Counted from the stretch's first letter, positions 36,801-51,640 are shown. The stretch: DNA of 64,000 nt from Nansenia antarctica (GCA_963989245.1 OZ022339.1:56822084-56886083), one strand, 5' to 3'. The notes: generated by a model not told the origin, from the sequence alone. A program made the numbers and translations.

Positions 36801-39770
36801 AATTTTTGTACCATTGCATAGCTTTTTATTCATGCTTGTATGCTTGTAAAATTATAATTCTCAAAATTATGTGTTTGAAATTGTATATACTTTGTTACGG
36901 AATATTTCCTCATTTCATGAAATATGTAAAAATTGTGACAGCGGCTGGTGAAAGGTGGAACAAGTCACCAATCAAAATTATCAGACTTTTATTTTGAAAA
37001 CCAAAATACATTTCAACATTGTTGAAAATCACATCACATCACACACTCGCTGGTCAAGCCAAAATACTACTGCTACCTAGTTAACTCTAACACTACTTTA
37101 CATTGTTAGCAGGCTCACAAAACAAGCTGTGTTAGTTGACTAGCGAGTATGTCATTGATTTTCAACAACGCTTAGCAACACTTTTATTTCGATTTTGCGA
37201 AAAGGAAAGTCAATGTCGGAATGTGCCTCTCGTTGTCGTTCAGAGACATGCCGATATGTTTGCTGTAATTATATGACATGGCAGTAGGCAGTCATCACTC
37301 AATGCTCATCTCATTCACAGCATGGGTTGCACTGTTTGATCGCTTCATTAAAAAAAAGTATCGTATTCGCTAAACATTGTCTTCACACTGAATGGCCAAA
37401 TATTGAATGTGCTTTTTTTTGCTATTTCTGGCCGAATACATTCGGTGGCCGAACTTTCGGTACATCTCTACTCACACACCCTATTGGGCAGGATAGCGGT
37501 TGAATACAGATACGGATGCAGTATCAAACGTGTCATTTTACACTGTGATCTCACACACCGTATCGGGCAAGATAGAGGTTGAATCTATCGGATCTTATCT
37601 CTCTGAGAGACAAAACACTTCCATGTCTTTTTATTCATTATCTATTAACTTATTCAATGTCTATCTATTTATTTCTTGTATATCTATTCTTGTCGCTTTT
37701 ATTTTCTTACTATTCTCCTCTCTTATTTTAATGCTGTATGTAAAGCGCTTTGAATTGCCCCTGTTGTATGAAATGTGCTATACAAATAAACTTGCCTTGC
37801 CTTAGAATAGCATGAAATACATGTCGGTCAAATCTGTTCTCGAGCCATGAAAATACAAATCAGCGAATGTAATTCCGCAAGATGAGTAATTTAACTGACA
37901 AGGTGTGTGTGTGCGTGCGTGTGTGTATGTGTGTGTGTGTACGTTGAACAGCCTGTCTTGTCTCTTCCCTCTCTTACAGGCCAGGAAGCACATCCTGGAC
38001 ATCCACACGCGGGAATGGAGCCCCAGACTGGCCGAGCCCTTTGTGGATGAGCTGGCAGAGAAATGTGTTGGTGAGAGAGAGAGACGTTTCTTTACTCTGC
38101 TCTTCGACCGCCAGGGACCAATCAGCTTGCACAACGTAGCCTATATACTGTATCAAAACTGGCAGTCGTGTTAATGTCCATCTAGGATCCCATCTCAAGA
38201 TTCAGCATGTCACGGTTTCACTGTGTCCTGATGGTTATGAATAGAAGGGTGTAAGCGTATTCTAGTGGTAACATCTAGCTTGAGCCAATTCATCACCACC
38301 ACCCAAAACCACTGCCATTAGAGCAAGACAGTGTTTATGTAACTTACTTTAGCTACAGTGTCTAACCAAACTGAGAAGATGTGTGTTTGCACAGAGAGGC
38401 ATCGTCTGGCCTGACATGGTGCTATTCACCTGTGCTAGGACACAATTCTTCTTCTACTAAACACAGAGGAAAGTTGAACCGGTCGGATGATTCCATCCAA
38501 TCATATCATGATACATTCCTGTCTGAACTTTAACCCCGTCCCTGCCCTCGCCCACACCCAGGCTACTGCGGCGCAGACATCAAAGCACTTTGCACGGAGG
38601 CTGCGTTGATGGCGTTGCGGCGCCGCTACCCTCAGATCTACGGCAGCAGTGTGAAGCTGCAGCTGGACGTGTCCTCCATCGTACTAGGGCCCCAGGACTT
38701 CAGCCGAGCCCTCCGGAACATCGTACCGGCCTCCCAGAGGGCCCTGGCCCCCCCCGGCCGAGCCCTGTCCCCCACACTGCGCCCCCTGCTGGCCAACGCA
38801 CTGTCAGAAGTGCTCGGATCCCTGCTCCGGGTCTTCCCCCACGCTGAGCAACGAGACTGGGACAACATATGTGGTAGGGCTTGGGATGGATGTGTTTAAC
38901 CCAATATCCACATTCTTATTCACGATATTACTATCACGATACACGATAACATTGTTCATTTTGTTCAAGTATGGTGGAGACATGCCAGTATGAGTAAATA
39001 TGAATGAACTGAAGCGCATAGTGTATGTCTGGTGTTGTAAATAGTCTGGTGAGACATGTTTTCACAACATATCCGGAATTACATTGGTTGGAGTGTTTTT
39101 ACAGTCTTATTTTCTATAAGATAACAATATCACAATATGCTCAACAACAATATTGTGATCCAAATATAACACTCTGTCTCTCTTTCTTGGTCTCTCACTT
39201 TCCCTCTCTTTCACTTTCTTTGCCTGTTTCTTTTAGTTGCTATCCTCTCTACCACTGAGGAATAGTAGATATTAAGGCTGACACACCAGGGTATCTGACT
39301 AATTTGTGCTCCTCTTTCTTTGTTATAGCACTGAGAGGTGATAACTGGCCTGCCATAACACTGCACAGTAGCTCTGTGTTAACTGAACTCTCCCTCCTGT
39401 CAATGGGAGAGTGGCTACAGTAGATTAGCCACAGAATGAGGTTTGGCCAGTGGGAGATTTCTGCTGGGAGTTTATCTCTCTTGCTCCTTTAATGACTTCA
39501 ATTTACTACACCGCTCTCTCTGTCTAATAGCTCGTGACATTATTTTTAATAAGCCCCCCCTTTTTTAATGTTATTCTGGAACGATTGCTGTTCTAAGGCT
39601 AGAAGTGGAGGAGTTTTTTTTTCTTTAATTTGAAGCACTTTAAATCTTGCTTTGAGCATATTATATATATGGAAATGATGTTTCAAATGTGTTATGTGGA
39701 TTAAATTGGAAATAATTATAATTTGCCCAACTCTGTATATCTCAATTTGAAGTTAACTAATTGACCAAGG

Positions 39771-39838
<68 letters not shown>

Positions 39839-41419
39839 GTCTGACTCTGGTCTTTCTTCTGATAGATGACAATCAGCTGATAGAAGAGGACTACAGCGAT
39901 GAGGACACTGAGGGTGGAGCTCCCTCTATCTACGACGTCCAGCCAGCATCCCCAAAGAGACCCACTTCCTCTACGGCACACACACCCTTCCTACATTTCA
40001 CCACGTGAGTCTACTGACCAACCAGAACCCTCCATCCCAGCCCTGTATTAATCTGCTGGTCCTTGGAGGACACAGAGTGTACAGTGTTCAGTTTAGCACA
40101 AACACACCTGTTTCAAATGATAAAGTAATAATCAGAAATGTGATTAATCTGGTGGGTTATCACTGGGCTATAACAGAAAACCTGCACACCCTGTAGCTCT
40201 TCAGGATCGGGAGTAGAAAACTGGCCCTAGCACTGACTGCCGAATTCTAGAAATTAGATATGATTAGCTACTATTGTGGTGTTTTGCTGCCACCTTGTGG
40301 ACTCAAGTAAAAAGTGATTTGACAGTCAAACCTTTTGTCATGACTGTGCTGTCGTCAGTGTAACAGGAAAGAGTAATGTCCATCACCAGGTTCACATCAG
40401 TCTGAAAGGCAGGTTATCTGATCTTTATAGAGTAAAAGGGCCAACATAAGATATGACCACGGAGCAGTAATCATCTGCCATAGTTAGGGGTTAGTGTGTT
40501 GAATGAAAATATTAGAACATTCTACATCAATATGCTCGTACACGTATCATGATGTTGGTGTTGATGATGATGATGTTGATCTCACTCAACCCCCCCAGTT
40601 CCGCCCTGCACCAGCCCACGTCGTATCGGCCCCGCCTCCTGTTGACCGGCCCCCCAGGCTCAGGGCAGAGCTCCCACCTGGCCCCCGCTCTGCTGCATCA
40701 CCTAGACAAGCTCTCAGTCCACCTCCTGGACCTGCCAACACTCTACTCTGTCAGTGCCAAGACCCCAGAGGAGTCCTGCGCTCAGGTAACACACACTCTA
40801 CCTTAGACACTCCAGGGTCGTATACACACCGAGAAATCGCTCGGTCGAGTCGAAATTGCCAACCGTAACACCCTCACACACCAGTAGCTTTTAGTAGCTT
40901 GAGCTTTGAGCTCATTAACACTGTGCATGTCCGTGTCTAGGTGTTCCGTGAGGCTCGTCGGAGCGTGCCCAGTGTGGTGTTCATGCCGCACATCTCGGAT
41001 TGGTGGGAAGCCGTCAGTGACACCACGAAGAGCACCTTCTTCACTCTGCTACAGGACGTACCCTCCTTCACCCCCATCCTCATCCTCGCTACCGCAGAGA
41101 GCAACTACACACAGCTACCGGAGGAGGTACACAGACACATCACACTCTTTGTTTTTCTTTCTACCCACCGTGTCTACTCTCCTTCATTATCTGCCTCAAA
41201 CTGCATCTCCCTGGGTATCTTTCCTTTTGTCTCAGTTCCATCTCTCGCGTCTTGCTGGATATATGATTCCCTGTGCCCACCATGGCGCGTGCCAGCCAGG
41301 CCAGAGTCAGTGGGAGTTGGGGAGGAAAGAGAAAGGAGACAGAGAGTAAAGAGAGGCTCTCTGTAGTAGACAACAGACAGGGTTTAATTACGTCTGGGGG
41401 TTGGCAGCCTGCGCCCAAG

Positions 41420-41470
<51 letters not shown>

Positions 41471-41720
41471 GACAGACCCTGGGACACCGTTGAGACCTTC
41501 CAGCAGCCGGCCTTACTTGCCCTCCTGAGGTGGGGGTGGGGGGGTCGTACTTTGGCAAAGCGCTTGATCATGGCCCTGCTCCAGGGTGAGAGGCTTCTGG
41601 GTTGATTCTCTCTCTGTGGTCTTCTCATTAGCACCTGGTCTGCTGGATAGACGGAGAGGCCTTCACCCCCCTCCCTCCCTCCCTCTCCCTCTCCCTCTCC
41701 CTCTCTCTCTCCCTCTCCCT

Positions 41721-41798
<78 letters not shown>

Positions 41799-44700
41799 AC
41801 TCATTAGTTCCACAAGCTAAGCCTATGTTTCTGACATCATAGATCTATATATTCTCTGTTATCTTCCATCCTAGACTCCTATAAAAGCCTCTATATAGCT
41901 GTCTCTTTGAGATTTACCCTATCAGTAAGTCTTTAGAGCCACTAGGTATGACATCTGTCCTTTGAGGGGATTCAACTTTAAAGTGACGATTCCCTTTTCT
42001 CAGACCTGCCACCTTGTTTCTTACAAGGTGATTTTCTCTGGGGGACAATGGAATATTTTCTTTGGTCTGAGGAAATTGCTTCATGACTTGTAAAGGGGAA
42101 CAACTGCAAATCTGGGAGCTCAGAAAAGATGACAATTTGAACCTGCTCCCCAATATTATTCCATAAAATGCATATGGAATATCTCAGAATCAATTGGGCT
42201 TCTGGATCATGGACTATTCGCTGTGACGGAAGGTTTATGTTCATGAGATTTGCTTTGTTCTACAAAGTTCTGTCTAGCCCTACAGGTTGTTTCGAACAAG
42301 CCCTGAGAGGATTCAATGATTCAAACCTCTGGGGTGAGAGTGCTCTCAAGCTGAGCTCTGAGGCTCTTCTCTCCTGAGGTGTGTGTGAGGGTGAACTAGT
42401 GCTGGGCAATATGACCTAAAATATACATTCACGAGCACTTTATGAACACTATACTAATACTGGGTAGGGCCTCCCTTTGCTCTCAAAACAGCCTCAATTC
42501 TTCGTGGCATTGATTCCACAATGTGTTCGAATCATTCCTTTGAGATTGTGGTCCATGATGACATGACTGCATCACGCCAGATTTTTCATGTGCACTTTCA
42601 AGCGGTGAATCTCCCGTTCTACCACCTCCCAAATGTGTTCTATTGGACTCACATCCGGTGACTGGGAAGTAGGGCTGCAACAACGAATTGATGAAATCGA
42701 TAAAAATCGATAATGAAATTCGTTGGCGACAAATTCCATTATCGATTCGTCGGGTCTTGTTCCATAACAAACCTACTTCCTGTTGACGCACGCCACGCTG
42801 TCTTGCGGAGCCGCCGCGGCGGCTACATTTAAATCATGGCGGAGGCGGAGAAAACGACTCGACCGAAATCGTCACATTAAAAGCTACCCTCAGCAGGGTA
42901 AGTTATACGAGTTTAACGTTGGCTGTACCCATGCCATACGTTGCGTTTTGAAGTGAGGATCATTCGTTTCACTGGCACAGCTGTAGGCCTAAGTTAGTTC
43001 TTCTCGTTTATCTAATAGATTCTCCCTCTTAATGACCTATTGTATTTTTAGCTTGCTATTCGCATTCTATGCCTTCAGCACCGGAGTATGCTCATAGTCA
43101 CTTGTATTAGTAAGGAGATGCACTTGTGAGTTCTGGCGAAGCGTCAGCTAAATGACTGTAATGTAATGCGATAGCCAGTGAGTGTTTGCTCGCATTCATG
43201 AACTCAATATTGCATGACAAGTGTATTTAGCTAGCTTGCTAACGTCAGTGGTAGAGCAGAGGTGATAAGCTAAAGGCTAGCTAGTGGTAGCCTACCAAGC
43301 TACCCGTGAGTTAGAGTGAGGCACTGACTGTAGCCTAGCCTATTGTATGGAGTGAGAGGACACATTGCATTGTTTTGGAGCATATCTGTTATATAAAAAC
43401 ATTAGTGTCTTGTCTGTAGCCTATATTGCACTTTGGGTTACTGACCTTTACATTAAGCAAAGTTATTACCTAAAACAATGCATGTATTGAGCTAGAGTTC
43501 AACTACTTTATTGAAACAATCTACCGCCATAGTCCATGGCCTGTTGTTAAACCTATTTGATGTAGCAAAGCCTTTTTTATTTATATTATTTATAATTTTT
43601 TATTAATACTTATTCATTTTGCACATGTATATGTATAGGCCTGGCTGATTTAGAAAACATAAAATAAAATTTGCAATAGAAATCTGTTTTTCCATTTTTA
43701 TCAGATTAATCGGAAAAATAATCGGCAGATTAATCGATTATCAAAATAATCGTTAGTTGCAGCCCTACTGGGAAGGCCACTGAAGAACACTGAACTCATT
43801 GTCATTTTCATGAAACCAGTTTGAGACTACTTTTGCTTTGTGACATGGTGCATTATCATGCTGGAAGTAGCCATTAGAAGATGGTAGGGCTGCAACGGTT
43901 CAGTTGGCCCATGGTTTGGTGTGAACCTCGGTTTTTGGGTCACGGTTTCGGTTCGGTTTCTGGACGTGTTTTGTGAGAAAAAAATGCTAAAATTTATTTA
44001 CAAACTGTTACTTTACTTTATTTTGCTTAGACTTATGGAACTTTAACATTCAGACACATTCCAGAATATGACTGGTATATTGTATACTATAAAAAGTATG
44101 AATATATATAAACAAAACAATTACTTTAAAAAAATAAACTTTCAAATATAAAAACTATTTATTAACACTTTCAAATTTAAAAGTGCCTTTTAGCCTTGAC
44201 TACTGGTATAGGAGAGGAAGAAATAAATGTAAAAGTGCACTTTATCCATGACAGCTGGTAGCTATACACATTATGCGCATATAATAATAAATTATATTTA
44301 TATAGTGCTTTTACGAGGCTCAAAGACGCTGACAATATGGGAAAAACGGGCAACAGCAACAGATAACATGAGCGCATAGAATTCAGAGTTAACGAACGGG
44401 GAGGGGGGTGGCAGGGTTAGGGGAGATGGTTAGGGGTAGGGGAGGTTGTATGCATGGAAGAACAGGTAGGTTTTGAGGTGGGATTTAAAAGTGGAGAGTG
44501 AGGGTGAGTCTCTGAGTGCTTGAGGGAGAGAGTTCCAGAGGCGGGGTGCAGCTCGTGAAAAGGCCAGACTGAAGGGGTTCTTACAGGTTGTTGGACTGGA
44601 GGTGGGAGTGAAGTTGGACAGCGTGCTCTAGGGTTTTGGAAAATAATGATTGGAGATCGGGCGGTAGTTGGAGAGGTTGGCTGGGTCAAGAGTGGGATTT

Positions 44701-46433
44701 TTGAGAATGGGGGTGACAGCGGCGACTTTGTATATTGAGGGAACGTGGGAACGTGGGATAGTGACTGATTGAAGAGGGCAGTGAGGTGGGGGATGAGGGC
44801 AGGGAGGCAGGCCTTGGTCAGGGTGGTAGGGAGGTGTGGTACGACACGTGTGAAGCAATGCTTGCAGTAACGCTTCTGTTCACTGTTTTCCGTTCCCTCG
44901 TCATTATGTTCAATGCCAAAACCGAAATGATCTAGGCCTTCCTCAAACTATTGCCATGTTCTCAACTCCGCTCGCAATGAACAAACATTTGAACAAGAAG
45001 CAACTACGTTCCAGGCAAACTCGACCTCCGACTTTCAATGGAACGCAGCATAAACCGAAAAACCGACATTCACTAGTGCAGGGGTCAGCAACCTGTGGCT
45101 CCGGAGCCGCATGCGGCTCTTTTGCCCATCTTCAGTGGCTCCCTGTGGCTTTGACCACAAATTATATGGAAATTAACAACGGTTATTTATTTTTTCTCTC
45201 TCCTTGAACTTACAACTCCCTGCTTACGCTGTAATTGTTGTACGAGGGCCAATAGGATTCGGATATGATGGCACAAGACTAGTATTATACATTTTGACTG
45301 GACCCAACATGAGACTGGATGTGATGTTTTTTCCGAGAGTAGACCTATATCCACAGGGATTGACAGTACTGCGGCAGGCAAAGCAAGAAACTATCCACAT
45401 TGTCTACAACTTTGTGGCTAGATTTATATACAGACATCGGCGACGCACATGAGCTCACCGGTGAGCGCTATTTGCCTACTTTTAAATGCAAAAAACGGCT
45501 TGTCTTTAGCTGAAACCGTTTCCGAATTATGAACTTCTAAAGAAGGTATGATATTTGGGAGCGCCGGCGCTCCCGTGCTGCTGAGAGCGTTACAAAGCAC
45601 GCAACTGTCGCGTCTATCTTTTCATGGCAACTCTACATTGTGATTTACAAGAGATATTAACTAATGTTTACATTTTGCAATTGATCCGCGGTACACATGC
45701 GTGCCGTACCGTGGATGGCGAACCGTACGGTTCAATATAAAACCGAGAACCGTTGCAGCCTGTCTGGCACCAACAATCATGGCACGGTCCAAATATTTTG
45801 TCAACATTACCTGAAGCTGCTGGCCTGTATCCGCTGGATTTTATGCATTGTGCTGCTGCTACACCATTGGTTGATTAAATTATTGCATAAATGAGAAGTT
45901 GTAAAGTTGTTCCTAATAAAGTGCTCAGTGAGTGTATATCTCAATATTACCAGACTTTGAGAGGGACACAATATATCTTGATATTCCTTATCTTTTCTTA
46001 TAGCTGGTATGAGGCTTAACATAAAGTTAAAATACACTCCATATTTAAAAGAAGCACTCTGCATTTATAATGTACAAGTCATTTGTATGTTTGTTTTGTT
46101 TTGATTGAACACACCAGCAGATTATTTGAAATAAGGAAAATTATATAATTATAGTTTATTTATACGAGGGGTAGCCTACCTTGTTTAGAGTTTTACTAAC
46201 AACCTAGATAGCTGAAGCAAGCACACAAACTTTCTTTAACGTCTAATTTTCATTAAAAGTAAATAGTACTTTTTCTGCAAGATGTATCTGCTATTGTTTG
46301 TTCTTCGTCTTCTCCCGTGAACAGCAGTCAAGCAATCCTCTGCTCTTCTCTGGAACGTTATGGTCGGATGGCCACGGTTCCAACAGAAGAGGGTGAAAGG
46401 GCTTTACCAGACTTTGCGGTCATTGCATGATTT

Positions 46434-46502
<69 letters not shown>

Positions 46503-49500
46503 ATTGAGCGCTCACAGCAGCCGACCTTGTCTTCCTGCTCCACACGGTGGGTGGGTGGATGGGTAGGTGGTAGTGTGGGGTAATTGACAAGGCCTTGCTC
46601 ATGGCCCTGCTCCTGGGTGAGAGGCTCAGAGGGTGGTTCTCTCTCTTTGGTCTGCTCATTAGCACCTGGTCTGCTGGATAAGCTTGTACTGCTATCACAA
46701 TTCTCAAAACACACACCATCGTCAAATGAGGACACCCAGACTCTAAGCACTAGGGATGTAATGATACACTCAACTCACGTTTCGATACGATTCACGATAC
46801 TGGGTTCACAATACGATTTTCTCACAATGTTTAAACAAAATTAAATGTCAGAAAATGTCATAGAAGTAGGCTAAGTGCTTTGGCCCCTTTTTCCAGGATT
46901 ACTTCAGCTTTCAATATATGGCAGTTATTTAACATTACTGCATGTTATGAGTGTGTAATAACAGTTTAAAGGGAAGAAAAACTTAAATGGAATTGGATTT
47001 TACAGGTTTTTTGTAAAGTGGAAAGTGTGATTGCACATAAACAAAATATTTAGCATGTTCAATTTGAAATATTATATCTGTCCAAGAAGGTTTGAGAGCC
47101 TAGGGCTTTTATTTTTTATTTTTTGCCCTTTCATTTCTCTAAGAATGTCCAGGCGTTTTTTCTAGCTACAGACGGGACCGGATGTTACACTCCTCACACT
47201 GCTACTTTTGCATAGTGCACTGTCGTCGCCCCATGCTGGCTCTCTGGGTTTTGCCTTTTGGGTGGTTTGGTAACACTAAATGATCTTCGTGACATTTCAC
47301 ATATGTACATGCTCTTGCGAAAGTATTAAAAAAACACAGCTTGTAAAACACCACTAAAATATGCTCTCTCGTAATGCCGCTTCTCTCTTCAAATCTCCTC
47401 AGGTCTCCAAAGCTAACGTGCTTTGAATTACCATAATAATCTATCGGTAGAAAGTGCAGCTTCTCTGCTTTCAGGAACCGTTGGAATTGTTTCAATAGCA
47501 CATAGTTTAGGAATTACAGTAATATTCCAACGTTTGTAAAATGCTGTCAGTTTTAAAAGAGTATCGCGATTCGTTTTTCATTTCACCGATTTTAATCGTC
47601 TCATTTGTATCGATAATTAACTGCGATGCATCGTTACCTCCCAAGTCCCGACTAAGCACACCAGGTGACAGCAGAAGATTTCCTCTGCATGATCACAAGC
47701 CAAATCTAGTGGCCTATCAGGGCTGCCAAGTTTCACCAAAAGTTTGGAGTGAGATTTTTTGGCGGTGGAGCGACGTTTTGGCGGCCCCTCTCTCCCACCC
47801 AATTATTTGTGCTAGTTTCCTGCAATTGTACATGTTGTTTATAATAAACCAGCACAAGAAATGAAAATAATTTACATTTTATAAAACAAGGAAAAAATAT
47901 ATATTTATGAAATCTTAATAAACAAATACAGTAGCCTACAGACTCTAAAAGAAAAATGGGCCCCATCAACAGGACTCATCCCCTTGGTCAGCAGCAGAAA
48001 GACCCTTGGTCATCATCTTATATACAGTGCATTGCTCATAAATGACTATCATGTTATACAGTACATAGCAGGGTTTTTCCTGGGTCAGAACGAGGGCTTG
48101 GTGGTTGATCTTGTGCGCGCATAGCGCGCCCACATTTTTTTGGAGGGACCCCCAATTGTTGTATTTGTATTGTAAATTGTAATTATTATTAATTATTATT
48201 ATTATTAATGTACCTGGTTATGTTACAGTAGAGAAACAAAAAACAGTTACCAAAACTGAGTATTTACTAGCTAAGATTGGCAAAAGATTGGCGTGGTGCA
48301 ACCGAAATTAGTAAACAACTAGTTTGAAACTAGCTAGTAACAACTAGGGGTAATGACTTACGCCAAATTGGTGCAACCCAGTCCAGTAGGCTACCAGATA
48401 CGATGTTGTAATGTATGCACATATTTTGCTACCACGGTTGCCAGACGAAATTGACAATGTCCAGCCCAACCGGTCTAAAAGCTGCCGAATCCAGTGTGAC
48501 CAAAAGTAGCCCAATCTGGCAACACTGCTTGCTACGTTCTTGCAGCTCACGTGAACCACAGGTTCTTCCATCAGCGCTTGCCTGCCACTTCGATTGCAGA
48601 CTCAAGTTAACGCGCGTGCAGAAAGATGCCACGAAACTCATGTCCGGTAGCTTTCTTTCAAGGAATTTCAAAAATAAAAGTCCCGTAAAACAATTGTTAT
48701 TTCTCGCCGTGAGAAATAGAGGTGAGACTTGGCAGCTCTGGGCCTATTCAATTAGCAAAATTAACCGAGGTAGTATTCTGTCATGTGCTTCGCAGTTAAT
48801 GTTGAATTACATTTGAAAATGACGTTTATATTTTTTTACCTACATAAAACTTGGCTCAATGTTACTAATGCTCGCTAACTGGCTACACACATAAAGCCAG
48901 CTCACGGTGCACAACGCACACATACACACTTGCTTCTTGGAAATTATAGAACTTTTGTTGAATCCAAATCCATCTTCTGCCATGATCAAGACAGGTCGCT
49001 TCACACTTTTTTCTCTCTCTCGCTGGCTACTGTAGTAGGCTAAACATGGTCACAGTTTCACTGATCAACATTGTATTATCTATCTATTCATTTCACAAAT
49101 TGGTGCGCTTGGTGGATGTAATGCCAAAATAACGTTGAGGTGGGAATTACACCGGTGTAAGATTATACACCATATGCTGTTGGTAAAACCTTCCACTGAC
49201 CATTCAATAGAGACATTTTCAATTCACTTTCTTAATAATAATCTTTAAACTATAATTGCCAATTGTATGATTCTCTCAAAGGAGTAACCCTCATTACCGC
49301 CCTGGACTGGCTCACCTCTTACCTCATTAACAGACAACAGACAACATCTCCCTCTCCGGTCACACCTCCACCTCCTCCTCTGTCACAGGGGGTCCCCCAA
49401 GGACATACTCCCCCTCGGTCACATCATCCACCAATTAAACCTGGACTTACACTGTTATGCTGACGACACCCAGATTTACATCAGCACAAAATCCACCCAG

Positions 49501-50706
49501 AACCCACCCCTCAGTCGCATTGAAAACTGCATTTCAGCAATAAAAACCTGGCTAACCCACAACTTCCTCAAACTCAACAGTGACAAGACAGAAGTCATCC
49601 TCACCGGCACCAAATCCACTCTCAATAAAACCGGACCCATCACACTCCATTGAGGACACCACCCCCTCTCCCCTGGCTCGCAACCGTGGCTTCATCCTGG
49701 ACCCCACCCTCTCATTTGATCCCCACGTCAGCTCCATTGTCAAGACCTCCTATTTCCACCTCCGAAACATTGCCAAAATGAGACACTGCCTCTCCCACCC
49801 CAGCTGCTGAATCCCTCATCCACGCCTTCATCTCCTCCCGCCTTGACTACTGCAACTCCCTACTCATCGGCATCACCTCTCGCTCCCTCCAGATGGTCCA
49901 AAACTCAGCCGCCCGCCTGCTCTCAAACACCCAGTCCCGTGACCACATCACTCCTGTCCTCCACTCTCCCCACTGGCTCCCCATCAAAGGACGTATCAAA
50001 TTCAAAGTACTCATCCTCACATACAAAGCCCTCCATAGCCTGGCCCCCCCCTTACCTGACTGACCTCCTTCTCCCCCACCACCCTACCCGTACCCTCCGA
50101 TCCTCATCCACTGTTCCCCTCACTGTCCCACCCTCAAAACTCAAATGCTTCGGAGACCGTGCCTTTTCACGAGCAGCACCCCGCCTCTGGAACTGTCTCC
50201 CTCAACCACTCTTAGGGCTTTCACACCGGCAAAGAACCGTGCCGGTTCGCGTTCGCGTTCGGAAACCTCCGAACGTTGGCGCTGTCTGGCGAACGAGCTC
50301 GCGTTCATACCAGTGTATCGTTCGCCAGACAGCGCCAACGTTCAGAGGTTTCCGAACGCGAACGCGAACCGGCACGGTTCTTTGCCGGTGTGAAAGCCCT
50401 ATCAGAGACTCACCCTCACTCTCCACTTTTATATCCCACCTCAAAACCTACCTGTTCTCCCATGCATACAACCTCCCCTACCCCTAACCATCTCCCCTAA
50501 CCCTGCCACCCCCCCTCCCCCCTGGACATGCATACAACCTACCCTACCCCTAACCATATCCCCTAACCCTGCCACCCCCCTCCCCGTTCGTTAACTCTGT
50601 GTTCTATATGTTCATGATATTTGTTGCTTGTTGTTTCTGTGTTTTCCATTTTTCCCATATTGTCAGCGTCTTTGAGCCTCGGAAAAGCGCTATATAAATA
50701 TAATGA

Positions 50707-50744
<38 letters not shown>

Positions 50745-51422
50745 GCCTACTACATGCACTCATCTGTCTGGCATCATAGATCTATATATTTTCTGTTATC
50801 CTTCGTCCTAGAGATTTTTCTAGAAGCCCATATAGCTGGCTCTTTTCATAGCAAAAACCATATAACTCCTTCACCCATTCAGAAAGTATTTAGAGCCACT
50901 GGCTATGACATTGACTTGTTGACATCTGTCCTTTTGAAGGGATTCAACTTCAAAGTGACGATTTCCTCCTCAGACCCTTCAGGCTGCCATTTACTGTTTG
51001 TTACAATGTGGTTGACAATAGAATAGTTTCTCTGGTCTGTGGAAATGCTTCTGACATGACCTTTAACTTTGACAGCTTTCTGGGTTTGAAGCTTGGAAAT
51101 CAATCAGATGACCCCACACCTCTGCTTCTACCCAAACACGATGACACCCATTTAAATCTATTTGAGATTGATCTATTTATTTCATTTCGCAACATGCCAG
51201 AACCTTTTGCTAGATTTTTCTCTAATTAACCAGGTTGTTTTGAGCGACCCCGGAGAGGGTTCACCTGATTCAAACCCCAGGGGTGAGTGTTTTCTGGCTG
51301 AGGTTAGGGGTTCTCTTCTCCTGAGGTGTGTGTGAGTGTGAGCCTGGTCTCTTGCCTGATGAAACGTATCATATTTAATCCCACTCTCAGTTCTGAGACA
51401 GCAGCAGGATCATTATGGGTAT

Positions 51423-51466
<44 letters not shown>

Positions 51467-51506
51467 CATTGAATTAACACACACTCTGAGCAAGGGGGGT
51501 ACACAG

Positions 51507-51540
<34 letters not shown>

Positions 51541-51603
51541 AGCAGGGGGGGGTTCACAAAGACACACACACACACACACACTCAGCAGGGGGGGGTTCAC
51601 AAA

Positions 51604-51640
<37 letters not shown>

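Larger units (their letters stand above)
42421..45939 (-). mobile_element. Tc1/IS630-type transposon relic hosting two other transposons
   Basis: Inverted ends: ATATACATTCACGAGCACTT at the left and the complement of AAGTGCTCAGTGAGTGTATA at the right. Antisense of 42480-42665 reads [17 protein letters not shown], the DDE-domain C-terminal signature, with stops. A second transposase-derived part lies at 45761-45939. The interior is interrupted by elements at 42670-43767 and 43885-45760. Confidence 0.75.
46420..51340. repeat. Intronic duplicated block, copy B (split by transposons)
   Basis: Matches copy A at 46420-46740 and again at 50740-51340. The middle is expanded by the hAT elements at 46751 and 47718 and the L2 at 49270, which therefore arrived after the duplication or on this copy only. 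Confidence 0.65.

Noticed and set aside
41161..41634. 157-codon minus-strand frame in intron 19
   Set aside because: It contains a (GT)n-derived Cys/Val run and lies within a duplicated intronic block; no splice or family evidence.
49843..50487. 214-codon frame
   Set aside because: It crosses a frameshifted L2 remnant and the palindromic insertion; the fused reading is fortuitous.
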